From contig NZ_JAOASQ010000006.1 in the NCBI RefSeq assembly GCF_030158565.1, positions 1,921 through 65,920 of the forward strand: a stretch of DNA of 64,000 bases. The letters run 5' to 3'. The position numbers were made by a program, and so were the translations under genes. The number at the start of each line of letters is the position of its first letter. Position 1 is the first letter of the stretch. The DNA comes from Limnohabitans sp. (GTDB lineage: Bacteria > Pseudomonadota > Gammaproteobacteria > Burkholderiales > Burkholderiaceae_C). Of the stretch, positions 7,601-15,084 are shown one piece after another. The notes under the pieces were generated by a model. It was given only the letters and a program-made list of their open reading frames with translations. It had not been told where the DNA came from and ran no database searches.

Positions 7601-8960
7601 CCGACGACGCCTGATCAAGGCCGGTTTCCTGGCGCTCAGCCTGGGCGCCTCGCACATGGTGCGCGGCGCCACCATGATGGCCGTGCGCATCTGGCCTGCA
7701 GCCGATTACACCCGGGTCACGCTCGAATCGGACAAACCCTTGCAGACCCGGCAGACCTTCATCGCGTCGCCGCCCCGACTGGCGGTGGACATCGAAGGCA
7801 TGGAACTCAACCCCGCCTTGCGCGAGCTGGTGGGCAAAGTGCAGGCGTCCGACCCCAACATCGCGGGCATCCGGGTCGGCCAGTTCAGCCCGAACGTGGT
7901 GCGGTTGGTGATCGATCTCAAGCGCCCCATCGCGCCGCAAGTGTTCACCCTGCCACCGGTGGCGTCTTATGCCAACCGCTTGGTGCTGGACCTCTACCCG
8001 ACGCAAGCCGTGGACCCGCTGGAGCAATTGATTCAGGAGCGCACCGCCACAGCCCCCACAACAGCCCCATTGCCAACGCCGGCCATGCCCAGCACGGACC
8101 CCTTGGGTGAGTTGATCGCCAAACAAGGGCAAAAGCCTGCCTTGCCGACGCCATCTACACGACGGCAGGATTTCGAGCCGGCGCCCACCGCCTCGATGGA
8201 CCGCCCCGACCACCCGCCACGCCCCACCGCCCCAACCGACCGGCTGATCGTGATCGCGATCGACCCTGGTCATGGCGGTGAAGACCCCGGCGCCATCGGC
8301 CCGGGCGGCACGCAAGAAAAAGACGTGGTGCTCAAGATCGCCAAAATGCTGCGCGACCGCATCAATGCGGCCAGCGTGGCGGGTAGCCCCATGCGGGCTT
8401 ACCTCACGCGCGATGCCGACTTCTTTGTGCCGCTGCAGGTGCGGGTACAAAAAGCCCGGCGCGTGCAGGCTGACCTGTTTCTCAGCATCCACGCCGACGC
8501 GTTTTTCACACCCCAGGCCAGCGGTGCCAGCGTGTTTGCATTGAGCCAGGGCGCTGCTTCCAGCAGTGCAGCACGATGGATGGCACAAAAGGAAAATAAA
8601 GCCGACCTGATCGGTGGCCTCAACCTGGGGGCGCAGGATGCCCAAGTCCAGCATGCCCTGCTGGACATGAGCACCACCGCCCAGATCAAGGACAGCCTGC
8701 AACTGGGCGGCCATTTGCTGCGCCACATTGGCGGTGTGGGAAGACTGCACAAACCCCGGGTCGAGCAAGCCGGTTTTGCCGTGCTCAAAGCCCCCGACAT
8801 CCCCAGCGTGCTGGTCGAGACCGCCTTCATCAGCAACCCTGAGGAAGAAGAAAAGCTGCGCAGCGAGAGCTACCAGCAAAAACTCACCGACGCCTTGATG
8901 CGCGGCATCTTTCAATACTTCTCGCGCAACCCGCCGCTGGCGAGAAACAGGTCCACTTGA
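7590..8960 (+). CDS. amiC: N-acetylmuramoyl-L-alanine amidase, AMIN plus Amidase_3
   Basis: Splits septal peptidoglycan during daughter-cell separation. A Tat-like leader (RADRRRLIKAGFLALSLGA) precedes an AMIN domain (about 30-130, IWPAADYTRVTLES) for septal targeting, a Pro-rich linker and a C-terminal Amidase_3 domain. The zinc ligands are in DPGHGGEDPGA, SIHADAF and the VETAFISNPEE glutamate. The arrangement matches AmiC, which is Tat-exported in E. coli. ATG 7590 overlaps the tsaE stop; GTG 7584 is an in-frame alternative. The tsaE-amiC pairing is the usual proteobacterial order, commonly followed by mutL, which here lies 8 kb away. Confidence 0.93.
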   Translation: MRADRRRLIKAGFLALSLGASHMVRGATMMAVRIWPAADYTRVTLESDKPLQTRQTFIASPPRLAVDIEGMELNPALRELVGKVQASDPNIAGIRVGQFSPNVVRLVIDLKRPIAPQVFTLPPVASYANRLVLDLYPTQAVDPLEQLIQERTATAPTTAPLPTPAMPSTDPLGELIAKQGQKPALPTPSTRRQDFEPAPTASMDRPDHPPRPTAPTDRLIVIAIDPGHGGEDPGAIGPGGTQEKDVVLKIAKMLRDRINAASVAGSPMRAYLTRDADFFVPLQVRVQKARRVQADLFLSIHADAFFTPQASGASVFALSQGAASSSAARWMAQKENKADLIGGLNLGAQDAQVQHALLDMSTTAQIKDSLQLGGHLLRHIGGVGRLHKPRVEQAGFAVLKAPDIPSVLVETAFISNPEEEEKLRSESYQQKLTDALMRGIFQYFSRNPPLARNRST

Positions 8961-8976
8961 GGAAAAAACATTCAAA

Positions 8977-9005
8977 TTGATGCTTTAAAAGATATCAAAT
9001 AGAAT
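8977..9005 (+). promoter_or_regulatory. Promoter and candidate operator of the toxin-antitoxin pair
   Basis: TTGATG (8977-8982), a 17-base spacer and TAGAAT (9000-9005) make a good sigma-70 promoter. The spacer region carries the inverted halves TTGAT and ATCAA, a possible antitoxin autoregulation site. The first ATG (9004) overlaps the -10, so translation must begin downstream. Confidence 0.6.
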
Positions 9006-9030
9006 GACTGATCCACTCCAAGGCCGCGTC

Positions 9031-9276
9031 ATGGACACCATCCTCAGCAAAAACAGCATCAGCGTCACAGAGCTCAAGCGCAACTACGCCAGCATCCTGG
9101 CGCAAGCCGACGACGAACCCGTGGCTGTGCTCAACCACAACCGCCCCGAAGCCTACTTGGTGCCGGCGGCCTATTTCGAGCGCCTGCTCAACCAGCTGGA
9201 AGACTTGGAAGACGCCAAACTCGTGCAAGAACGCGCCAACGGCCCCTTCATCGACATCAGCCCAGATGCCTTATAA
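9031..9276 (+). CDS. Type II antitoxin, Phd/YefM (StbD-like) family
   Basis: An 81-residue antitoxin with the Phd/YefM N-terminal DNA-binding signature ISVTELKRNYASILAQADDEPVAVLNHNRPEAYLVPAAYFERL and an acidic, flexible C-terminal tail that would wrap the toxin. The track starts at 9004, but that ATG lies inside the predicted -10, so I place the start at ATG 9031 (MDTILSKNSI). It overlaps the toxin gene by 11 bases, the usual translational coupling of such pairs. It likely represses its own promoter. Confidence 0.9.
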   Translation: MDTILSKNSISVTELKRNYASILAQADDEPVAVLNHNRPEAYLVPAAYFERLLNQLEDLEDAKLVQERANGPFIDISPDAL

Positions 9277-9553
9277 GCTGCGTTTTCACGAACTGGCATG
9301 GGCCGAATGGCAAAAGCTCGACGGCAGCATCAAAAGCCCGCTCAAGAAAAAACTGCTGGAAAGGCTGCAAGAACCCCGGGTTCCATCAGCCGCTTTGTCG
9401 CAAATGCCCGACTGCTACAAGATCAAATTGCGCCAGGCAGGCTACCGATTGGTGTACCGGGTCGATGACGGCGTGGTGTACGTGACCGTCATCGCCATTG
9501 GCAAACGCGACAAAAGCGCGGTCTACGCCACCGCCATCACACGCCTGCCCTGA
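9266..9553 (+). CDS. Type II toxin, RelE/StbE family
   Basis: A 95-residue RelE-fold protein, an mRNA interferase that cuts in the ribosomal A site. It begins YKLRFHELAWAEWQKLDGSIKSPLKKKLLERL, then has CYKIKLRQAGYRLVYRVDDGVVYVTVIAIGKRDKSAVYATA, with the C-terminal basic and aromatic residues (R, K, Y) expected at the catalytic face. The length is typical and the frame is intact, so it is probably active. It sits just after amiC and before a convergent aldolase gene, with no mobile-element remnant nearby. Confidence 0.92.
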   Translation: MPYKLRFHELAWAEWQKLDGSIKSPLKKKLLERLQEPRVPSAALSQMPDCYKIKLRQAGYRLVYRVDDGVVYVTVIAIGKRDKSAVYATAITRLP

Positions 9554-9585
9554 GACAGGTGGCCATCTCACACCGGGGTAAGCTT

Positions 9586-10257
9586 TTACAAAGCAGCCTG
9601 CTGGCTCGCCTGCACGTCCCGATCAAACTGATCCATGGCCGTGAGGGTCAAAGGGTCGGTGGCCAGACCGGCCGCGAACTCGGGGCGCACGGTCACGGCG
9701 TGGGCACCGCAGGCGATCAGGCGCGAGAGCACATCGGCCGACTTGATGCTGGCGGCCAGCAGTTGCAGGCCATCAGATTGCACGGCCACGCAGGCCTCGA
9801 TCAGTGACCAGACATCACGGCCATCGGCTTGCAGGCGGCCCACATAGGGCGCGACAAAGTTGGCCCCTTGCGCTCTGGCCCACAGCAGTTGCACCGGATT
9901 GGACAAGCCGGTCAGCAGCGTGGGCACGCCCCAGGCCTGTACCTCGCGCAGCACCGGCTGCCAGTCGGGGTGGCAAGGCAGCTTGATGGTCAGGCGCACA
10001 CGCGCCTGCACGGCGGCGGGCAACAGCACTTCGAGCCATTGCGCGGCTTCGCCCACATCGGCGCGGGGCAGTTGCAGCATCAGCTCGGGGATGCGGGCTT
10101 CACCGGCTTGCGCCACCAACTTCACATACCCGGCCAGGCTGACCGGCAAACCGGCCTGCATGACCAGTGTGGGGTTGGTGGTCACGCCCTGCACGGGCGG
10201 GCAACCGGCGGGCAGTACCCATTGGCGGGCGTCGGCGGAGTCGAGGTAAAACTTCAT
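9586..10257 (-). CDS. Transaldolase-like protein (fructose-6-phosphate aldolase/TalC type)
   Basis: A 223-residue single-domain TIM barrel. MKFYLDSAD, GVTTNPTL and the Schiff-base lysine in RLTIKLPCH match the small transaldolase/FSA family, and GLSNPVQLLWARAQGANFVAPYVGRL is the conserved central block. Canonical FSA cleaves fructose 6-phosphate to dihydroxyacetone and glyceraldehyde 3-phosphate. The true substrate here could be another keto-sugar phosphate. The ATG overlaps the ROK gene stop by four bases. As the last gene of the minus-strand arm of the sugar locus, it likely acts on what the PfkB kinase produces. Confidence 0.85.
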   Translation of the reverse strand: MKFYLDSADARQWVLPAGCPPVQGVTTNPTLVMQAGLPVSLAGYVKLVAQAGEARIPELMLQLPRADVGEAAQWLEVLLPAAVQARVRLTIKLPCHPDWQPVLREVQAWGVPTLLTGLSNPVQLLWARAQGANFVAPYVGRLQADGRDVWSLIEACVAVQSDGLQLLAASIKSADVLSRLIACGAHAVTVRPEFAAGLATDPLTLTAMDQFDRDVQASQQAAL

Positions 10258-11477
10258 GGGTTGTCCTGTTTCAGGAAGATGTCTTTGTCGGGGAAGAACT
10301 GGCTGTGCAGCGGCAGCAAGGCCCCGCCCAAAGCGCGGGCATGCGCGCCCACCTGGCCCGCCAGCAGTTGCGGCTGGTGCATGCCGTCAAAACGGTAGCC
10401 CGCCAGCGCATCTTGGGTGGCCGACATCAAAGCGGTCATGAGCGGCGCGCCCAGCGAGCCGTCCATCACCACCGCGTCCAGATCGAGCAAAGCGGCCGAG
10501 CTGGCCACCGTCATGGCCAGCGCCTGGCTGGCCTGGGCGATCCACGGGGCGGTGAATTCGGCATAAGCCGCATCCATGATGCCGCCCTGGTGGATCAACA
10601 AGGGGTTGTGCCCTGCGGCCAGCAAGGCTTGTTCGAGCTGCCAGCCCGAAGCTTTTTGCAGCAACTGCGGCGGCATGCCGACTTCTTTTTGCACGCTGGA
10701 CGCCAGACCCACCGGCAGCGAGCCAATCGCCCCGGCATTGCCGCGCTCGCCATTCATGATGTGGCCCGACAGCACCAGACCGCCCCCAATGAAGGTGCCC
10801 ACAAACACGTACAAAAAGCTGCGCACGCTGCGGCCATGGCCTTGCAGCAACTCGGCCACGCAGGCGGCGGTGGTGTCTTTGGCAAACACCACCGGCAAAT
10901 CGGTCAGGCGCTGCACTTCGGCGGGCAAGTCGATGTGTTCCCAGCGGGCCAGCGCTTGAGCGGCTTGCCCGCCCATGAGGTCGGCCCATTTGTGCAGGGA
11001 CAGGGGGGCCGTCAGACCCACGCCCACGGTGCGTGCCCACAGATCGCCCATGCGGCTTTGCAGGGTTTGCAGGCCCTTGGCCATGGAGGCGAACAATTGG
11101 TCCGGATCGGGGTAGTCGTAATGAACTTCGACACGCTCGACCGGCTGGCCTGTGAAATCGGCCACCAGCAGCTCCAGATTGCGCCGCCCCACCTGAATGC
11201 CCACGCTGAACGCACCTTGCGGGTTGAGCGACAGCGGCACCGAGGGCTGGCCGATCTTGCCGCGCACCCGGTCCTGTTTGACCAGCAGCCCATCGTCAAG
11301 CAAACGCCCCACGATGATGGCCACCGTCTGGGTGGACAGCTGGGTCAGTCGCGCCAGGTCGGCCTTGGGGATGGCCCCGTGGTGGCGGATGGCCTGGAGC
11401 ACGATGCGCTCATTGAACTGGCGCATGCCCACGTGGTTGGAACCACGCATGGCGGGCGATGTGGGCGCAGAGTTCAT
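10254..11477 (-). CDS. ROK-family transcriptional repressor
   Basis: A 407-residue protein with an N-terminal winged helix (FNERIVLQAIRHHGAIPKADLARLTQLSTQTVAIIVGRLLDDGLL) fused to a ROK sugar-sensing domain (FVGTFIGGGLVLSGHIMNGERGNAGAIGSLPVG). The CxCGxxGC zinc motif of many ROK proteins is not visible, which is not unusual for regulators. This architecture is that of NagC/Mlc/XylR-type repressors. Its place between the mutarotase and aldolase genes points to control of this sugar locus. The imperfect palindrome at 12801-12829 is a candidate operator. The inducer is unknown. Confidence 0.92.
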   Translation of the reverse strand: MNSAPTSPAMRGSNHVGMRQFNERIVLQAIRHHGAIPKADLARLTQLSTQTVAIIVGRLLDDGLLVKQDRVRGKIGQPSVPLSLNPQGAFSVGIQVGRRNLELLVADFTGQPVERVEVHYDYPDPDQLFASMAKGLQTLQSRMGDLWARTVGVGLTAPLSLHKWADLMGGQAAQALARWEHIDLPAEVQRLTDLPVVFAKDTTAACVAELLQGHGRSVRSFLYVFVGTFIGGGLVLSGHIMNGERGNAGAIGSLPVGLASSVQKEVGMPPQLLQKASGWQLEQALLAAGHNPLLIHQGGIMDAAYAEFTAPWIAQASQALAMTVASSAALLDLDAVVMDGSLGAPLMTALMSATQDALAGYRFDGMHQPQLLAGQVGAHARALGGALLPLHSQFFPDKDIFLKQDNP

Positions 11478-11522
11478 GGCGAATGCGGGCGTTAAATGCC
11501 AACGGGGGTCAGGCGTTAAAAA

Positions 11523-11963
11523 TCAGACAAGAATCACGCCCTTGCAGAACAAGGCGTTGCCGTAGGCTGTGCCCTCGCCGGTTTGAACGATCAGGCTGGC
11601 CCCCTTGATTTTCTCGTAAAAGGCGTAGCGCTCGACCGGCTCGACCTGTTCGGCCTTGAAGCCTTCGGCCACCACCAGATCAACCACCGCTTGCTGGGCG
11701 GCCGTGCGGTGGCCTTCTGCGCTGTGGCACACGCGCATGAAAGCGGCCGGTTGCGCCACATCGACTGCCAGCGGAAACACCGACAGCACGGCTTGGCTCA
11801 CCCTTTCCAGACTGTTGCCAGGAAGGCGCACGACCGGCTTGCCATGGCTCAAAAAGTCGGCGGTGAAATTGGCGTCCACCACGGCCACCCATTCCCCATG
11901 GCCCATGGCGCACAGGTGCATCAGCAGCTCGGGGGTGAGCAGCGGGTCGATCCCTTTCAGCAT
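11523..11963 (-). CDS. RbsD/FucU-family sugar mutarotase
   Basis: A 146-residue member of the RbsD/FucU family, which interconverts sugar anomers just after uptake. Visible family features are the N-terminal MLKGIDPLLTPELLMHLCAMGHGEWVAVVDANF, with the catalytic GHG histidine and conserved D/N, and the C-terminal VQTGEGTAYGNALFCKGV. The residues resemble FucU more than RbsD, but the sugar cannot be fixed from sequence. The ATG overlaps the ATPase stop by seven bases. Its presence suggests that the imported sugar needs a specific anomer for the kinase or isomerase. Confidence 0.9.
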   Translation of the reverse strand: MLKGIDPLLTPELLMHLCAMGHGEWVAVVDANFTADFLSHGKPVVRLPGNSLERVSQAVLSVFPLAVDVAQPAAFMRVCHSAEGHRTAAQQAVVDLVVAEGFKAEQVEPVERYAFYEKIKGASLIVQTGEGTAYGNALFCKGVILV

Positions 11964-12745
11964 GTGACGGCCTCTTCGGAACGCAGGCTGGTCGGGTCGA
12001 TGGCCCCTGTGATCAGGCCCACAATTTCCTCGGGGTTGGTTTCGCGGGTCAGGCGGCTGCAAATGATGCGGCCCTGGCGGAACACCCAGATGCGGTCTAC
12101 CAGATCGAACACCTGGCGCAGGTTGTGGCTGATGATGATCAAAGGAATGCCCTGCTTCTTGAGGCCCTTGATGATCTCTTCGACCCGGGCGGTTTCCTGT
12201 ACGCCCAAGGCGGCTGTGGGTTCGTCCAGGATGATGAGTTTTTTGGCAAAACCGGCGGCGCGGGCAATCGCCACACATTGGCGCTGGCCGCCCGACATGC
12301 CGCGCAGGCTCTCGGACATGTCCTGAATCTTCACGCCGGTGGTGGCCAGCATGCTGGCCGATTGCTCGCGCATGGCCTTGTGGTTCAAGATGGACAGCGG
12401 GCCCAGATTCAGGCGCGTGATCTCGCGGCCCAGAAAGATGTTGGCCGGCACATCCAGGTCTTCGGCCAGCGCCAGCGTCTGGTACACGGTCTCAATGCCC
12501 TGTTCGCGGGCGTCCAGCGGCGACTCGAAGTTGACCTTGCCCCCGTCCAGCAGGATGTCGCCCGAGTTGGGCTGCTCGGCCCCGGTGATCAGGCGCACAA
12601 AGGTGCTTTTGCCTGCGCCGTTGTCACCCACGATGGCGGCGTGCTCGCCGGGCAACAGGCGAAATTGCGCGTCGGTCAAGGCTTTGACGCCGCCGTAATG
12701 CTTGGTGAGTTTCTGGATTTCGAGAACGGGTGTGGGTGACGACAT
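11957..12745 (-). CDS. Sugar ABC transporter ATPase, single-domain (FrcA-like)
   Basis: A 262-residue ATPase with Walker A GDNGAGKST, Q-loop in VYQTLAL, signature MSGGQRQCVAIARA, Walker B LIILDEPTAALG and the H-loop histidine in IISHNLRQVF. Ribose-type importers often use a fused double ATPase, whereas single-domain ATPases of about 260 residues are typical of the fructose FrcABC type. I start at ATG 12745 (MSSPTPVLEIQKL), preceded by AAAGAG; the extension to 12802 is unsupported. It lies on the opposite strand to its binding protein and permease, across a shared regulatory gap. Confidence 0.92.
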   Translation of the reverse strand: MSSPTPVLEIQKLTKHYGGVKALTDAQFRLLPGEHAAIVGDNGAGKSTFVRLITGAEQPNSGDILLDGGKVNFESPLDAREQGIETVYQTLALAEDLDVPANIFLGREITRLNLGPLSILNHKAMREQSASMLATTGVKIQDMSESLRGMSGGQRQCVAIARAAGFAKKLIILDEPTAALGVQETARVEEIIKGLKKQGIPLIIISHNLRQVFDLVDRIWVFRQGRIICSRLTRETNPEEIVGLITGAIDPTSLRSEEAVTC

Positions 12746-12800
12746 GGCAACTCTTTCACAGGGAATGACCGCAAGCATCGCGCATTTATCCGATCTTTGC

Positions 12801-12829
12801 ATTAGTAAAACTACTAGGTTTACTTAGTC
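12801..12829. promoter_or_regulatory. Candidate operator between the divergent sugar-transport arms
   Basis: ATTAGTAAAACTACTAGGTTTACTTAGTC contains imperfect inverted halves (AGTAAAAC and GTTTACTT) around the 6-bp palindrome CTACTAG/ACTAG. It is the most AT-rich and symmetric stretch of the 165-base gap, so it is the best site for the locus ROK repressor. Confidence 0.45.
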
Positions 12830-12858
12830 AGATTTTCAGTTTCTAATCCGTCCGCGGT

Positions 12859-12876
12859 CAGAAAAACGGTTTTCTG
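12859..12876. promoter_or_regulatory. Inverted repeat upstream of the binding-protein gene
   Basis: CAGAAAAACGGTTTTCTG is a 7-bp stem with a 4-base loop, 35 bases before the binding-protein ATG. It could be a second operator half or a leader hairpin. Confidence 0.4.
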
Positions 12877-12910
12877 AACGAATCGAACCCCCACAACGGA
12901 GATAAGACCC

Positions 12911-13876
12911 ATGATCACCAAACGCACATTCGGCCGCCTGGCCATCGCTGCAGCAGCGGCCACCCTGTTCACCTCGGCCATGGCGGCTGACGTGACCGTG
13001 GCCTACATCACCAACGGCAACACCAACGAAGGCTGGACGCTGATCAACGGCGGCGCCAAGAAAGCCGGTCAGGCCAAAGGTGTGAAGTTCATCGAACTGG
13101 CCGCCGAAAAAGGCGAGCTGTCCAAGCAATTGGCCATCGTCGAAGACATGATCACCCGCAAGGTCAACGCGATCGCCATCGCACCTGTGGACTCGGCTGG
13201 CATCGCCCCCGCCATCAACAAGGCGCTGAAGGCCGGTATCGCCGTGGTGGCTGTGGACACCGGCATCACCGGTGCCGCCATCACCTCTTATGTGGCCACC
13301 GACAACATCAAAGCCGCCAATGTGCAGGGCAAGTGGGCCGCAGGCGAGATCAAGGACGGCGACACCGTGATTTATGTGACCGGCGACCAAGGCCAGTCCA
13401 CCGGTCAAGAGCGCAAGAAGGGCTTCGTGGATGCCCTGAACGCGGGCCGCAAGAATGTGAAGATCGTCGAAGTGGCCACCACTTGGGACCAGACCATGGC
13501 CCAAAACGGTGTGGAAGCCGCACTGCGCGCCAACCCCAATGCCAAGGTGATCGCCTGCGCCTGGGACGGCGGTGCCTTGGGTGCCAAGGCCGCGCTGATG
13601 GCCGCTGGCAAGAAGCCCGGCGACGTGAAAATCGCTGGCTTTGACGGCTCCCCCGGCGGCCTGGACATGATGAAGCAAGGCTGGCAGCAAGCCAACGCCG
13701 CACAGATGCTGGCCAAGATCGGCCAGGTTGGCGTGGAAACCGCTGTGGCCGCAGCCCAAGGCAAGAAGGTCGATGCCCGCATCGACACCGGCTCCTTCCT
13801 GGTGCTGCCTTCCAACGTGGACAAGTTCGCCGCCGACTCCGGCGTGGGCCAGTTCATGAAGGTCAAGGCCAAGTGA
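12911..13876 (+). CDS. Sugar ABC transporter periplasmic binding protein
   Basis: A 321-residue cluster B (ribose-type) binding protein. The Sec signal MITKRTFGRLAIAAAAATLFTSAMAA is followed by DVTVAYITNGNTNEGWTLINGGAKKAG. Family motifs include AIAIAPVDSAGIAPAINKALKAGIAVVAVDTG, YVTGDQGQSTGQERKKGF and KIAGFDGSPGGLDMMKQGW. GGAG sits upstream of the ATG. Ligands in this family are free pentoses or hexoses. Together with the FrcA-type ATPase and a PfkB kinase, fructose or a related ketose is plausible but not shown. A class C palindrome separates it from the permease gene. Confidence 0.93.
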   Translation: MITKRTFGRLAIAAAAATLFTSAMAADVTVAYITNGNTNEGWTLINGGAKKAGQAKGVKFIELAAEKGELSKQLAIVEDMITRKVNAIAIAPVDSAGIAPAINKALKAGIAVVAVDTGITGAAITSYVATDNIKAANVQGKWAAGEIKDGDTVIYVTGDQGQSTGQERKKGFVDALNAGRKNVKIVEVATTWDQTMAQNGVEAALRANPNAKVIACAWDGGALGAKAALMAAGKKPGDVKIAGFDGSPGGLDMMKQGWQQANAAQMLAKIGQVGVETAVAAAQGKKVDARIDTGSFLVLPSNVDKFAADSGVGQFMKVKAK

Positions 13877-13930
13877 TGGCCTGACGGCCGAGGCAACTTG
13901 GCCGGCCCTGTTCAAAGCGCCACAACATGA

Positions 13931-14001
13931 CCGTCATCGCGAGGAGCGAAGCGACGTGGCGATCCAGACACTGGATTGCCACGCTGCGCTCGCAATGACG
14001 G
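13931..14001. repeat. Class C palindromic repeat between transporter genes
   Basis: Left arm CCGTCATCGCGAGGAGCGAA continues to CGTGGCGATCCAG. Right arm CTGGATTGCCACGCTGCGCT continues to CGCAATGACGG. The two form a long imperfect stem, followed by extra decayed halves (TTGCGATGACGGCTGTTGA). A related copy lies inside recC at 52202-52334. It fills most of the 241-base gap in the operon and could protect or stabilise the upstream binding-protein transcript. Confidence 0.9.
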
Positions 14002-14077
14002 CTGTTGACGCTTGCGATGACGGCTGTTGATATTCGCGATGCCCCATCGCACAAAAAAAACCTGCCCTGCAGGCGAC

Positions 14078-14097
14078 TGACCACCACGGGGTGGTCA
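14078..14097. promoter_or_regulatory. Perfect hairpin just before the permease gene
   Basis: TGACCACC-ACGG-GGTGGTCA is a perfect 8-bp stem with a 4-base loop ending 20 bases before the permease ATG. No T-run follows. It may be a processing barrier that lowers permease output relative to the binding protein. Confidence 0.45.
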
Positions 14098-14117
14098 TTT
14101 GATGAATCGAGAAACAT

Positions 14118-15062
14118 ATGAAATCCATCACCCGACAAGAGTGGTACGGCGCCTTTGTGGCGGTCATCGTGCTGGGCGTTTTGCTCACCTTCGCCTCGCC
14201 CTACTTCCTGACCACCGGCAACCTGTCCAACATCCTGGTGCAGGCCTCGGTGATCGCCTTGCTGGCGGGTGGACAAACTTTTGTGATCCTGACCGGCGGT
14301 GTCGATCTGGCCGTGGGTGCCCTCACCGCGCTGGCAGGGGCTGTGGCCGGTCACCTGATGATCAAGGTCGGCATCGACCCTTATGCAGCCATGGTGGTGG
14401 CGCTGGCGATTGGCGCAGCGGTCGGCCTGTTCAATGGCTATTTGGTGGCCTTTGTCGGCATTCCGGCTTTCATCGTCACGCTTGGCGGCTTGACGCTTTG
14501 GCGCGGTCTGGCCTTTGATTTGACCGGCGGTTTTGACAACGCGGGCTTGCCCGATCCCTTCCCCTTCCTGGGCTATGGCGATGTGTTCGGCATCCCCATG
14601 CCCACGCTGATCACCGGTATCTTTTTTGTGGTGATGGCTTTCATTCTGTCGAGCACCAAGATCGGCCGCTATGTGTACGCCATGGGCTCCAACGAAATGG
14701 GTGCCCGCCAAGTGGGCATCAACATCCGCTGGTACAAGCTGGGCGTGTATGTGGTGTCTGGCCTGAGCTGCGCTTTGGGTGCCATCGTGCTGATGGCCCG
14801 CATGGACTCGTCGAGCGGCAAGATGGCGCAAATGTTTGAGCTGGACGCGATCGCGGCCGTGATCTTGGGCGGCACATCGCTCTTTGGCGGGCGCGGCAGC
14901 ATCTGGGGCAGCTTGCTGGGCGCGGTGCTGATCACCATGATCCGCAACGGCATGAACCTGATGGAAGTCTCGCAATTCAAGCAGATGATGGCCATTGGCG
15001 CGGTCGTGATCGTCGCCGTCTGGATCGACGTGGTGCGCCGCAAGCACCTGCTCAAGAAGTGA
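14118..15062 (+). CDS. Sugar ABC transporter permease (RbsC/FrcC-like)
   Basis: A 314-residue inner-membrane permease of the BPD_transp_2 family with about eight to ten hydrophobic segments. Motifs include ALLAGGQTFVILTGGVDLAVGAL (the conserved start of the pore region), FVGIPAFIVTLGGLTLWRGLAF and the ATPase-contact stretch ELDAIAAVILGGTSLFGGRGSIWGSLLGA. It pairs with the binding protein upstream and the ATPase on the opposite strand. The ATG 14118 has a modest GAGAAA ribosome site. It ends 22 bases before the kinase gene. Confidence 0.94.
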   Translation: MKSITRQEWYGAFVAVIVLGVLLTFASPYFLTTGNLSNILVQASVIALLAGGQTFVILTGGVDLAVGALTALAGAVAGHLMIKVGIDPYAAMVVALAIGAAVGLFNGYLVAFVGIPAFIVTLGGLTLWRGLAFDLTGGFDNAGLPDPFPFLGYGDVFGIPMPTLITGIFFVVMAFILSSTKIGRYVYAMGSNEMGARQVGINIRWYKLGVYVVSGLSCALGAIVLMARMDSSSGKMAQMFELDAIAAVILGGTSLFGGRGSIWGSLLGAVLITMIRNGMNLMEVSQFKQMMAIGAVVIVAVWIDVVRRKHLLKK

Positions 15063-15084
15063 ATCCCCTGCCCTGTGATTTGAT

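Noticed and set aside
5924-7690. 588-residue version of QueG
   Set aside because: The extra N-terminal 212 residues are antisense to tsaE and precede the conserved start; 376 residues is the normal length.
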